Positions 38,772-46,704 of a stretch of 50,714 bases of DNA are shown here, piece by piece. The DNA comes from Candidatus Omnitrophota bacterium. Lineage in GTDB: Bacteria; Omnitrophota; Gorgyraeia; Velamenicoccales; Velamenicoccaceae. The notes below the pieces were generated by a model, which was not told the origin of the DNA, made no database searches, and saw nothing but the letters and a program-made list of their open reading frames with translations. The stretch covers positions 1-50,714 of the forward strand of contig DMEU01000025.1 in assembly GCA_003451585.1 (NCBI GenBank), in the 5' to 3' direction. The position numbers and the translations under genes are program-made. The stretch's first letter is position 1. Every line of letters starts with the position of its first letter.

Positions 38772-41219
38772 ATGTACGCACAGAATGAAAAAGTGATCCC
38801 CGTAAATATCGAAGAGGAGATGAAGGGGTCTTACCTCTCGTACGCGATGAGCGTTATAGTGGGAAGGGCTTTGCCCGATGTCAAAGACGGCCTAAAGCCT
38901 GTGCACCGCCGTATCCTGTATGCGATGCACGAATTGAGCTTAGACCACAACAAGCCGTTCAAGAAGTCCGCCCGTATCGTCGGTGAAGTGCTTGGTAAAT
39001 ACCACCCGCACGGCGACGTAGCTGTATATGATACACTCGTGCGCATGGTCCAGGATTTTTCTCTGCGATATCCCCTTGTAGACGGCCAGGGTAACTTTGG
39101 TTCTGTGGATGGGGACGCGGCCGCGGCTATGCGCTATACCGAGGCGCGGCTCTCCGCTATAGCAGGAGAGATGCTCTCTGATATCGAGAAAGAGACCGTT
39201 GATGTTGCCCCGAATTTCGATGCCTCCCTGCAGGAGCCTGTGTTGTTGCCGTCTGTTTTACCTAACCTTCTGGTCAACGGTTCAAGCGGTATCGCTGTCG
39301 GAATGGCGACAAACATCCCGCCGCAAAATTTAAGTGAGGTGGTAGACGGGATAGCGTTCCTTATTGATAATCCGGAGGCAGAAGTAAAAGACCTTATGCG
39401 GCACGTAAAGGGCCCGGACTTTCCCACCGGCGGCATTATCTGCGGCAGGCAGGGCATAAAAGACGCCTATACTACCGGCCGCGGTAAGATAACGCTTCGG
39501 GCAAGGGTGTCCATCGAGCGGCAGAAGAGCGGCAAAGACAACATTTTGATAACCGAGATACCGTACCAGGTCAATAAGACCAGCCTTATCGAGGCCATAG
39601 CGGGCCTGGTCCAGGATAAAAAGATAGAAGGCATTAGCGACATACGCGACGAATCCGATAAGGACGGTATGCGCATAGTGATAGAGCTCAAACGCGACAG
39701 CGAGCCGCAGATAATCTTAAACCATCTTTACAAGCACACTCAGCTTGAGACGACATTCGGCATTATAATGTTGGCGCTCGTCGATGGAAGGCCGAGGGTC
39801 CTGAATTTAAAGCAGGTGATGCGCTGTTATGTCGACCATCGCAAGGTCATTATAAGGCGCAGGACGCAGTTCGACCTGGACCGCGCGTTAAAGCGCGCGC
39901 ATATCCTTGAAGGGTTAAAGATAGCCTTAAAACATATCGAGAGGATAATCAAGACCATCCGGGAATCAAAGAATACGGGTGAGGCCAAAAAAGCGCTCAT
40001 GAAGAACTTCGAGCTCTCCGATATACAGTCGCAGGCGATACTGGAGATGCAGTTACAGCGGTTGACGGCCCTTGAGCGCGACAAGATCGAGGCCGAATAC
40101 CTGGAGCTTTTAAAGCAGATAGAGCGGTTCCGCGCGATCCTGGCCTCTGAGAAGATGATAGAAGGCATAATCAAAGATGAGCTGGCCGCGCTAAAAAAGA
40201 AATACGGCGACGACCGCCGCACAGAGCTCGTCGGAGAGGTAGAAGACATAGAGCTCGAAGACCTGATAGCTGAAGAGGACATGGTCATAACCATATCCCA
40301 TGCCGGCTATATCAAGAGGCTGGCCATCAGTTCTTACCGCAAGCAAAAACGCGGAGGCAAGGGCGTGAGCGCCATGGAGACGCGTGAAGAGGATTTTGTG
40401 GAACACCTCTTTGTGGCCTCGACAAAAGATTACCTGCTGGTCTTTACGGACCAGGGCAGGCTTTATTGGATAAAGGTTTATGAGATACCACAGGCATCGC
40501 GCCAGTCCAAGGGCAAGGCGATAATAAATATTTTACAGCTGGGCGCCAAGGAAAAGGTGGCTGCTGTCCTGCCGGTGAAAGAGTTTCCCGAGGACAAGTT
40601 TGTCATTCTTTGTTCGCGGCGCGGCATTATTAAAAAGACGGCCCTTTCCGGCTTTGCAAATCCAAGAAAAGGCGGCATCGTAGCCATGGGCCTGGACAAA
40701 GATGATGCCGTAATGAGCGCCAAGATCACAGATACGGCCAAGGATGTGCTCTTGGCCACGCGCGAAGGCAAGGCCATACGTTTTAAAGATAAACAGATAC
40801 GCGAAATGGGCCGTCAGGCCAAAGGCGTACGCGGCATCTCTTTAGGCAAAAAGGATGAAATTATCGGCATGGAGATCATATCCAGCGACCTGGCCAAGAC
40901 GGGCGCTACGATATTGACCGTGACGTCAGCCGGTTTTGCCAAGCGTACGGTCTTAGATGAGTATCGTCTTCAGTCGCGCGGGGGCAAGGGCATCATCAAC
41001 GTTAAGGTGACGGATAAGAACGGCGAAGCGGTAGGCTTGAACTGCGTGTTGCCGGACGACGAATTGATGACTATTACGCAAAATGGCATGATGGTGCGCT
41101 GCCCGGTCAAGGATATACGAGAGACAGGCCGTAACGCCCAGGGCGTGCGGCTCATGAGTTTAGAGAAAGGCGATGTTGTGACATCGGTTGCAAAGATAGT
41201 AGCAAAAGAAGAAGAATAG
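38772..41219 (+). CDS. gyrA: DNA gyrase subunit A
   Basis: 815 residues. Winged-helix and tower domains with the catalytic tyrosine Tyr122 in AAAMRYTEARLS; the C-terminal beta-pinwheel includes the gyrase-specific GyrA box QKRGGKGV near residue 530 (YRKQKRGGKGVSAM). In the quinolone-binding region HPHGDVAVYD, position 83 is Val where E. coli has Ser, and Asp87 is kept. With GyrB it introduces negative supercoils. GGAG precedes the ATG. Confidence 0.97.
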   Translation: MYAQNEKVIPVNIEEEMKGSYLSYAMSVIVGRALPDVKDGLKPVHRRILYAMHELSLDHNKPFKKSARIVGEVLGKYHPHGDVAVYDTLVRMVQDFSLRYPLVDGQGNFGSVDGDAAAAMRYTEARLSAIAGEMLSDIEKETVDVAPNFDASLQEPVLLPSVLPNLLVNGSSGIAVGMATNIPPQNLSEVVDGIAFLIDNPEAEVKDLMRHVKGPDFPTGGIICGRQGIKDAYTTGRGKITLRARVSIERQKSGKDNILITEIPYQVNKTSLIEAIAGLVQDKKIEGISDIRDESDKDGMRIVIELKRDSEPQIILNHLYKHTQLETTFGIIMLALVDGRPRVLNLKQVMRCYVDHRKVIIRRRTQFDLDRALKRAHILEGLKIALKHIERIIKTIRESKNTGEAKKALMKNFELSDIQSQAILEMQLQRLTALERDKIEAEYLELLKQIERFRAILASEKMIEGIIKDELAALKKKYGDDRRTELVGEVEDIELEDLIAEEDMVITISHAGYIKRLAISSYRKQKRGGKGVSAMETREEDFVEHLFVASTKDYLLVFTDQGRLYWIKVYEIPQASRQSKGKAIINILQLGAKEKVAAVLPVKEFPEDKFVILCSRRGIIKKTALSGFANPRKGGIVAMGLDKDDAVMSAKITDTAKDVLLATREGKAIRFKDKQIREMGRQAKGVRGISLGKKDEIIGMEIISSDLAKTGATILTVTSAGFAKRTVLDEYRLQSRGGKGIINVKVTDKNGEAVGLNCVLPDDELMTITQNGMMVRCPVKDIRETGRNAQGVRLMSLEKGDVVTSVAKIVAKEEE

Positions 41220-41310
41220 ACAAGACACAAGAAGAGATGCCTACATAGTTTTTTAACTTGTGACTTGCCTGTGCCCGCAAGGGTATGTTCTGCGTTTTGT
41301 AACTTTTTTC

Positions 41311-41388
41311 GGCCCCATCGTCCCCGCCTTGCGTTAAGATGTTTCGGCGGGGTCCCGCCAAAGGCGGGATAGCCTGTGCGACGATGGG
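41311..41388. repeat. three-way-junction repeat upstream of tRNA-Glu
   Basis: Outer stem CCCATCGTC/GACGATGGG (41314-41322 and 41380-41388) encloses two perfect hairpins: CCCCGCC/GGCGGGG (41322-41352) and TCCCGCC-AAA-GGCGGGA (41353-41369). The first 12 bases GGCCCCATCGTC are identical to the first 12 of tRNA-Glu. It could serve as a gyrA 3' structure, or be a mobile palindromic repeat that captured the tRNA 5' end. Confidence 0.7.
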
Positions 41389-41403
41389 AATATCTGAAAA
41401 TTT

Positions 41404-41481
41404 GGCCCCATCGTCTAGCCTGGTCTAGGACGTATGGTTCTCAGCCATAAGACACCGGTTCGAATCCGGTTGGGGCTACCA
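41404..41481 (+). tRNA. tRNA-Glu (CTC)
   Basis: Cloverleaf with acceptor GGCCCCA/TGGGGCT (a G-U at the first pair), discriminator A and encoded CCA. The anticodon stem TATGG/CCATA closes TTCTCAG, anticodon CTC. It lies 21 bases before the radical SAM gene. Confidence 0.95.
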
Positions 41482-41502
41482 ATTTTTAAGTAACTCCCCA
41501 CC

Positions 41503-42888
41503 ATGAAAGTTCTTCTTATCAAACCACACAGCACAAGCGACCACATACAGCCTTCTGTGGGGTTGGGCTATCTTGCGACAGCGATTAGAAGGCATGGCCA
41601 GGTCAGGATCTTGGATTGCATAAAACAAAAGTTGCCGTCTATCCGCATTGGCGAGGTGATAAAAAATTACAGGCCGGATATCGTAGGCATGCAGTGTTAC
41701 ACCTCTGACCTAAGTTCGGTCAAAGTTGCGCTGGGCATCATCAAAAAAGTCGATAAAAAAATTGTTACGGTTGTTGGCGGCCCTCACCCCTCGGCCAAGG
41801 CCGAGGAATCGATGCTCTATTTTAATGACAGCATCGACTTTATTTTTAAGGGCGAATGCGAGAAGCCTTTTTCTGATTTTGTCGAACAGGTAAAAAAGAA
41901 AGATATCAATTTGCACAGTATTCCTGGGATAACGTGGAAGGATGCAAGGGGCATTCATTCCAATACTGCCTATTTTGAAGAGGACCTTGATTCGCTTGGG
42001 ATGCCCGCCTGGGACCTTATACGCCCGGAAAATTATCCAGAGGCGCAACACGGAGCCTTTTATAAAAAGTTTCCCATAGCGCCGATAATGCTAACACGTG
42101 GTTGTCCATATCCTTGTACATTTTGTGCCGGCAGGGTTATTTCCGGAACTCGGTTGAGAAAAAGAAGTATAGAGGCCGTGCTGGAAGAAATTCGTATCTT
42201 GTATCAAAACCACGGCATAAGGGAATTTCATATCATTGACGATAATTTTACACTTGATACGGTTTATGCCAAGGCCTTTTTACGTAAGCTAATATCAGAA
42301 GATCTAGATATAAGCTTAGCTACGCCCAATGGCGTAAGGCTTGATACGCTTGATGAGGAGTTGCTATGTTTGATGAAGGAAAGCGGATTTTATTTAATAT
42401 CCGTGGGTATAGAGTCTGGCTCTGAAAGAATTCTGCAGCTCATGAAAAAAGGTTTGAGTGTCTGCAAGATCAGGGAGAAAATATTGTTAATCAGGAGTCA
42501 CGGTATAAATGTAGCGGGGTTTTTTATTTTGGGTTTCCCGGGAGAATCAAGGAGAGATATGCTTAAGACCATAGATTTTTCTCTTGATCTTGGCTTGTTG
42601 CGTGCTAATTACTTTACTTTCTTGCCTTTCCCAGGCACAGAAAGTTATGAAAAATTGACCGTAAGCGGAGAGTTAAAAAATGTATCATTGAGAAGATTCC
42701 ATTTTATGAGTGCCGCTTATGCACCTGGCGGAATGACAAGATGTGAGTTAAGGCAATGGCAACGTCTGGCTTTTTTTAGATTTTATTCAAGGCCAGGTAT
42801 TTTCCTGAATAACTTTTCGAATATAAAATCATGGAGACATTTTTTGCATCTTTTGAAGCGTTTTATCCGCTGGGCAATCTTGTCTTAA
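41503..42888 (+). CDS. B12-binding-domain radical SAM enzyme
   Basis: 461 residues. N-terminal cobalamin-binding-like Rossmann domain (~1-140, VGLGYLATAIRR, VGMQCYTSDLSS, VVGGPHPSA). Radical SAM core with the cluster motif CPYPCTFC near residue 205 and IIDDNFTLD, SVGIESGSERIL. The layout matches the BchE/HpnJ/ElbB-like group of SAM and cobalamin-dependent methylases and related enzymes. The product is unknown; neighbours suggest lipid or glycan modification. Base composition is AT-richer than gyrA. Confidence 0.88.
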   Translation: MKVLLIKPHSTSDHIQPSVGLGYLATAIRRHGQVRILDCIKQKLPSIRIGEVIKNYRPDIVGMQCYTSDLSSVKVALGIIKKVDKKIVTVVGGPHPSAKAEESMLYFNDSIDFIFKGECEKPFSDFVEQVKKKDINLHSIPGITWKDARGIHSNTAYFEEDLDSLGMPAWDLIRPENYPEAQHGAFYKKFPIAPIMLTRGCPYPCTFCAGRVISGTRLRKRSIEAVLEEIRILYQNHGIREFHIIDDNFTLDTVYAKAFLRKLISEDLDISLATPNGVRLDTLDEELLCLMKESGFYLISVGIESGSERILQLMKKGLSVCKIREKILLIRSHGINVAGFFILGFPGESRRDMLKTIDFSLDLGLLRANYFTFLPFPGTESYEKLTVSGELKNVSLRRFHFMSAAYAPGGMTRCELRQWQRLAFFRFYSRPGIFLNNFSNIKSWRHFLHLLKRFIRWAILS

Positions 42889-42915
42889 TCTGTCAAAGCA
42901 AATGGAGTAAAAGAA

Positions 42916-43410
42916 ATGAAAAAAATGCCTCTGGGGGTTGCGTTGTTTGGAATTGTGCTGGTCGTCACCTCATTTTTGCAGTTACGCACATTTTTAATTT
43001 ACAGCCGCGCGGGTTATTATGATGTACTTTTTGTACCATTACCTGAAAATATCATTTTTTTGAGAGGGATTTTTTCGGCCCTGTTAAGAATAGCTGGACT
43101 GGCGGCCGGTATGGGAATTTTACTAGGTAAGGATCTGTTTCGAAAGACCGCATTGTTTGTAGCGGGAATTACAATTGCTACTGTTTATTTAAAACACCCC
43201 TATTATGCCGTTAAAAAACATGCTGAACTTAGCATAAATTATGTTGCTCAAAAAATAGGCAATTTTGAGATAATGTCCCCTGCTATTATTGAGTTGGTAG
43301 CAAAAGTTTCTATGGCGGTTCTACTTGCAATCGATGTGTTTTTCTCGCTTGCTATCATATATTATTTTACGCTGCCACAAATCAAACGATGGTTTAAGGA
43401 TAGGGGGTAA
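42916..43410 (+). CDS. small membrane protein, unknown function
   Basis: 164 residues with about four hydrophobic spans (VALFGIVLVVTSFLQLRTFL; IFSALLRIAGLAAGMGILLG; TALFVAGITIATVYLKH; VAKVSMAVLLAIDVFFSLAI) and a basic C-terminus. No named family recognised. It lies 27 bases after the radical SAM gene and eight bases before the glycosyltransferase gene, so it probably serves the same lipid- or glycan-related cassette. Confidence 0.75.
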   Translation: MKKMPLGVALFGIVLVVTSFLQLRTFLIYSRAGYYDVLFVPLPENIIFLRGIFSALLRIAGLAAGMGILLGKDLFRKTALFVAGITIATVYLKHPYYAVKKHAELSINYVAQKIGNFEIMSPAIIELVAKVSMAVLLAIDVFFSLAIIYYFTLPQIKRWFKDRG

Positions 43411-43418
43411 TACCGGCC

Positions 43419-44789
43419 ATGCCTTTACTATCCGTGATTATGCCGGTTTATAATGAGTCTAAAACCTTGACTGAAATAGTGCGCAGGGTTCATAGCATAG
43501 CTCTAGATAAGGAGCTGATCATTGTAGATGATGGATCGGACGATGGCACAAAAGAGATCATCGATCGCCTGGATACAAGGGGCGTGAAAAAGATATATCA
43601 TTCGGACAATCGTGGCAAGGGGGCAGCTTTGCGCACAGCTTTACAGTATGCCAAGGGCGATATTATAGTTATTCAGGACGGTGATTTAGAATACGACCCC
43701 GGCGAATATCCTGCCCTTATCGCCCCTATTCTAGAAAACAAGAGCGACGTTGTTTTTGGATCAAGGTTTTTAGGAGGGGCCGGACAATTTTCTTTCGTCA
43801 ATTATATAGGAAATAAAATTGTTAATTGCCTTGCCAATCGTACCTACAAAACAACCCTGTCTGATATTATGACAGGCCACAAGGCGTTCAGGAGGGATGT
43901 TTTTGATCATCTGTCGCTAGAGGCAGATGGGTTTGGTTTTGAGGTAGAGATAGCAGGCGAAGTCATTGCTAAGAATTGGCGTATTTGTGAAGTTCCTGTT
44001 TCTTATAAAAGGCGGACATACAAAGAGGGAAAAAAGATTAGATGGAATACTTTTTTTGAAATCCTACTATGGCTTTTTAAGACTAGACGCAAAACATTCG
44101 ATTCCCAAGCAGTTGCTTTGGACTGTTTAGCCTGCACGAAGAAATATAACCATTATCTGTATAAAAAAATTGAACCGTTTTTAAGGCCAAACATTATTGA
44201 TATTGGTTGCGGCATCGGAAATAATTTAAGTTATTTTATAAAAAAAGGTAGCGTCGTGGCATTGGATAAGTCAGTGCGCAATATAAACATTTTAAAACGA
44301 AGATTTCCGAATGTGCCTGGTATTCAGATTGTTGAGCACGATATAGAGGCAGCCTCGGTCCCTGAGAAATTTTGCAAAACACCGCTTTCAGTTGTTTGTA
44401 TGAGCGTGTTGGAACATATCGGAAATGATGGAAGGGCGATGGCAAATATTTCGGCTGTCATGGATCAAAACTCAACGTGTATTATTTTTGTACCGGCGCA
44501 CAAGCTTTGGTTTAGTTCTATTGACAAAAAGGTCGGCCATTTCAGGAGATATGATGAAGAGGATTTGAGGAACTTGATTGAAAACAGCGGCCTAGTTGTA
44601 GAAAAAATTATCCGTATTAATGCCCTTTTGGGCATAGGATGGTGGACAGCATTTTGCGTTTTCAAAAAAAAGAATTTTTTTAACGGTTCGTTTTTTATTG
44701 CAGATAAATTGGTCCCTTTTTTTAAGTATTTCGACAAGCCTCTTCAAAAATTTAACCTGAATTTATTGGCTATATGCAAAAAACCATAA
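43419..44789 (+). CDS. family 2 glycosyltransferase fused to a class I methyltransferase
   Basis: 456 residues. The first ~230 resemble dolichol-phosphate/undecaprenyl-phosphate sugar transferases: SVIMPVYNESKTLTEIVRRV, IIVDDGSDDGTKE, NRGKGAALRTAL, IVIQDGDLEYDPGEY, DIMTGHKAFRRDVF. A methyltransferase follows from ~255 with the SAM motif IIDIGCGIGNN, then ALDKS and VCMSVLEHI. The fusion suggests transfer of a sugar to a lipid or glycan acceptor together with a methylation. It is third in the AT-rich cassette after tRNA-Glu. Confidence 0.9.
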   Translation: MPLLSVIMPVYNESKTLTEIVRRVHSIALDKELIIVDDGSDDGTKEIIDRLDTRGVKKIYHSDNRGKGAALRTALQYAKGDIIVIQDGDLEYDPGEYPALIAPILENKSDVVFGSRFLGGAGQFSFVNYIGNKIVNCLANRTYKTTLSDIMTGHKAFRRDVFDHLSLEADGFGFEVEIAGEVIAKNWRICEVPVSYKRRTYKEGKKIRWNTFFEILLWLFKTRRKTFDSQAVALDCLACTKKYNHYLYKKIEPFLRPNIIDIGCGIGNNLSYFIKKGSVVALDKSVRNINILKRRFPNVPGIQIVEHDIEAASVPEKFCKTPLSVVCMSVLEHIGNDGRAMANISAVMDQNSTCIIFVPAHKLWFSSIDKKVGHFRRYDEEDLRNLIENSGLVVEKIIRINALLGIGWWTAFCVFKKKNFFNGSFFIADKLVPFFKYFDKPLQKFNLNLLAICKKP

Positions 44790-44826
44790 AATATCGTATA
44801 TTTGCCATAAACGGGTTAGGAAAATG

Positions 44827-44855
44827 TTGCTTTAGCCAAGTTATTGTGCTATAAA
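44827..44855 (+). promoter_or_regulatory. promoter upstream of the parvulin lipoprotein and Tad genes
   Basis: -35 TTGCTT (44827-44832), 17 bases, -10 TATAAA (44850-44855). The next start codon, at 44883, has AAGGAGAGG upstream. It would drive the parvulin gene and probably cpaB onward. Confidence 0.55.
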
Positions 44856-44882
44856 TAGTTTTAAATTAACCAAGGAGAGGTT

Positions 44883-45794
44883 ATGATTAGCAGAAGCCAG
44901 GGTAGCGGTATTGTAATTATTTTATTTTTGTTGCCTATTTTTTTACTCGGTTGCGATCAGATCCAGGGTATGTTCCAGACGTCGCTAGCCACATCGAAAT
45001 CAAAGGTTTCCGAAGCCCCTGCCCAGCCGCAGGTGCAGGGCACGGTGCTGGCAAGGATAAACAATGATGTCATAACTCTCGAGAGTTTTGATGAAAAAAT
45101 AAAAAATCTTGAGTCTTTGTCGCCCGACATCAGGATCGATACGCCGGATGCCAAGAAAGGCTACTTGAACGACCTGATCATACAGGAACTTATAGTGCAG
45201 GAAGCAAAGGCAAGGGGTATCGATAAGGCCAAAGACATCAAAGACGCGGTCGATGAATTTAAAAAGGGGGCTATGGTAAGACAGGTTATCATGGATGAGA
45301 CCAAGGGCGTAATGGTCCAGCCGTCTGAGATAGAGTCATTTTACAACCAATACAAGAAAGAGTTCGCCGCACCCGAAGAGATAAAGGTCAGGGAGATCGT
45401 GGTATCCTCAGAGGCCACAGCCAAGGAAGTATTGATCTCGCTTTTGCAGGGAGCTGATTTTGCAAGCGTTGCCAAGGAGCGCTCTATTGCTCCCAGCGCC
45501 GGTAAGGGCGGAGATCTCGGGTTTGTGCATTTGGGTGATAAATTCGAGAATTTCGGCAAGGCCGTAGCTGTGCTGGACGCCGGCCAAGTCAGCCCTATCT
45601 TTAAAGGGCCGGACGGCTTCTATATCGTCAAGGTCGAAGAAAAGAAGGGCGGCGCAGTGCCGCAGCTGGCCGAGGTCTATGACCAGATAAAGAACGGCCT
45701 CTTGCAGCAAAAGCAGTCTGAGCGCATCAAGGAACTGAGCGATAAATTGAAGAGGGACGCGAAGATCGATATAAAAGAAGACCTGTTGAGGTAG
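44883..45794 (+). CDS. lipoprotein peptidyl-prolyl isomerase (SurA/PrsA-like parvulin)
   Basis: 303 residues. A signal peptide ends in the lipobox LLGC (Cys24), so it is a lipoprotein. A SurA N-domain-like helical part (ARINNDVITLESFDEKIKNL) spans ~50-150, and the parvulin domain (VREIVVSSEATAKEVLISLL, APSAGKGGDLGFVHLG, GPDGFYIVKVEEKK) ~160-255. It helps fold exported proteins in the periplasm. Its position 15 bases before cpaB suggests it assists assembly of the pilus secretin or other envelope proteins. Confidence 0.9.
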   Translation: MISRSQGSGIVIILFLLPIFLLGCDQIQGMFQTSLATSKSKVSEAPAQPQVQGTVLARINNDVITLESFDEKIKNLESLSPDIRIDTPDAKKGYLNDLIIQELIVQEAKARGIDKAKDIKDAVDEFKKGAMVRQVIMDETKGVMVQPSEIESFYNQYKKEFAAPEEIKVREIVVSSEATAKEVLISLLQGADFASVAKERSIAPSAGKGGDLGFVHLGDKFENFGKAVAVLDAGQVSPIFKGPDGFYIVKVEEKKGGAVPQLAEVYDQIKNGLLQQKQSERIKELSDKLKRDAKIDIKEDLLR

Positions 45795-45809
45795 GAGCGG
45801 TCAGAACCT

Positions 45810-46694
45810 ATGGATAAGAAAAAGCTGAGCATCATCCTGGCGGTGGTCCTGGCATTGATGGGCGTTGTGATGGTTCGGAATTATATCAGTCAGACGGAAA
45901 AGAAGTTCGTTAAAGAAGAAAAGAAGGCATACGTACTGATCGCTACGACCAGCATACCTCTCGGGACGACCATCGATGAGACCATGGTCAAATTCGACGC
46001 CATTCCGGAAAGATACGTCCAGCCCAAGGCCATTTCTTCCCAGAGCCTTGTTATAGGCAAGCGCGCCATGGCGGATATCCTGCCAGGCGAGCAGATCATG
46101 TCCACGAAGCTTACGATCACAGTCAAGGATCAGAGCCTTGCGATGCGCACCCCCCAGGGAAAGCGCGCGATGACATTCGTCATACCTTATCTGTCCGCCG
46201 TGGGCGGCAAGGTCCGACCGGGTGATTATGTGGATTTGGTGGGCACATTCCCTTACAACGCGCAAGTCGACGGAAAGACGATAACGGAACTTGTCAGTGT
46301 CACCCTTTTTCAGAATGTCCTTGTTTTGGGGATGGAGGGCGGGGCCCCGCCTGAACGCGGCAAGCCGGCCCCGGCCGTAACGGACCTTGTAGTGACACTA
46401 GCCCTTTCTCCGCGCGAAGTCTCCCTTCTTACATATGCTATGGACCAGGGGAAGCTGAAGCTTGTTTTAAGGCCGCCGCTTGAGACGGCTGTCGAGCCCG
46501 TGGCCCCGGTTGAGGTCAATACGATGTGGCAGTATGTGTTCAGTAATCTTGGACAGGAATTCCTTTCTCCTAAGGATGAAAAGCCGCCTATTGTGCGGCA
46601 GCAGACGGAGAAAAAAGAGACACCGCCGGTGCAGCTTCCGCCGACCCTTGAGGTCTATAGGGGTACGGAAAAATCAAGCATGGTAATAAAATAA
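45810..46694 (+). CDS. cpaB: Tad pilus assembly protein CpaB
   Basis: 294 residues. One N-terminal membrane helix (LSIILAVVLALMGVVMV), then a SAF domain (YVLIATTSIPLGTTIDETMV, ILPGEQIMSTKL) and the RcpC/CpaB core (TFVIPYLSAVGGKVRPGDYV, DLVGTF). The family acts in the periplasm with the Tad secretin. It is followed after ten bases by the secretin gene. Confidence 0.92.
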   Translation: MDKKKLSIILAVVLALMGVVMVRNYISQTEKKFVKEEKKAYVLIATTSIPLGTTIDETMVKFDAIPERYVQPKAISSQSLVIGKRAMADILPGEQIMSTKLTITVKDQSLAMRTPQGKRAMTFVIPYLSAVGGKVRPGDYVDLVGTFPYNAQVDGKTITELVSVTLFQNVLVLGMEGGAPPERGKPAPAVTDLVVTLALSPREVSLLTYAMDQGKLKLVLRPPLETAVEPVAPVEVNTMWQYVFSNLGQEFLSPKDEKPPIVRQQTEKKETPPVQLPPTLEVYRGTEKSSMVIK

Positions 46695-46704
46695 AGAAAA
46701 ACCC

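Noticed and set aside
41222..41265. Terminator after gyrA from CACAAG/CTTGTG
   Set aside because: Short stem with a loop of about 24 bases and no U-run after it.
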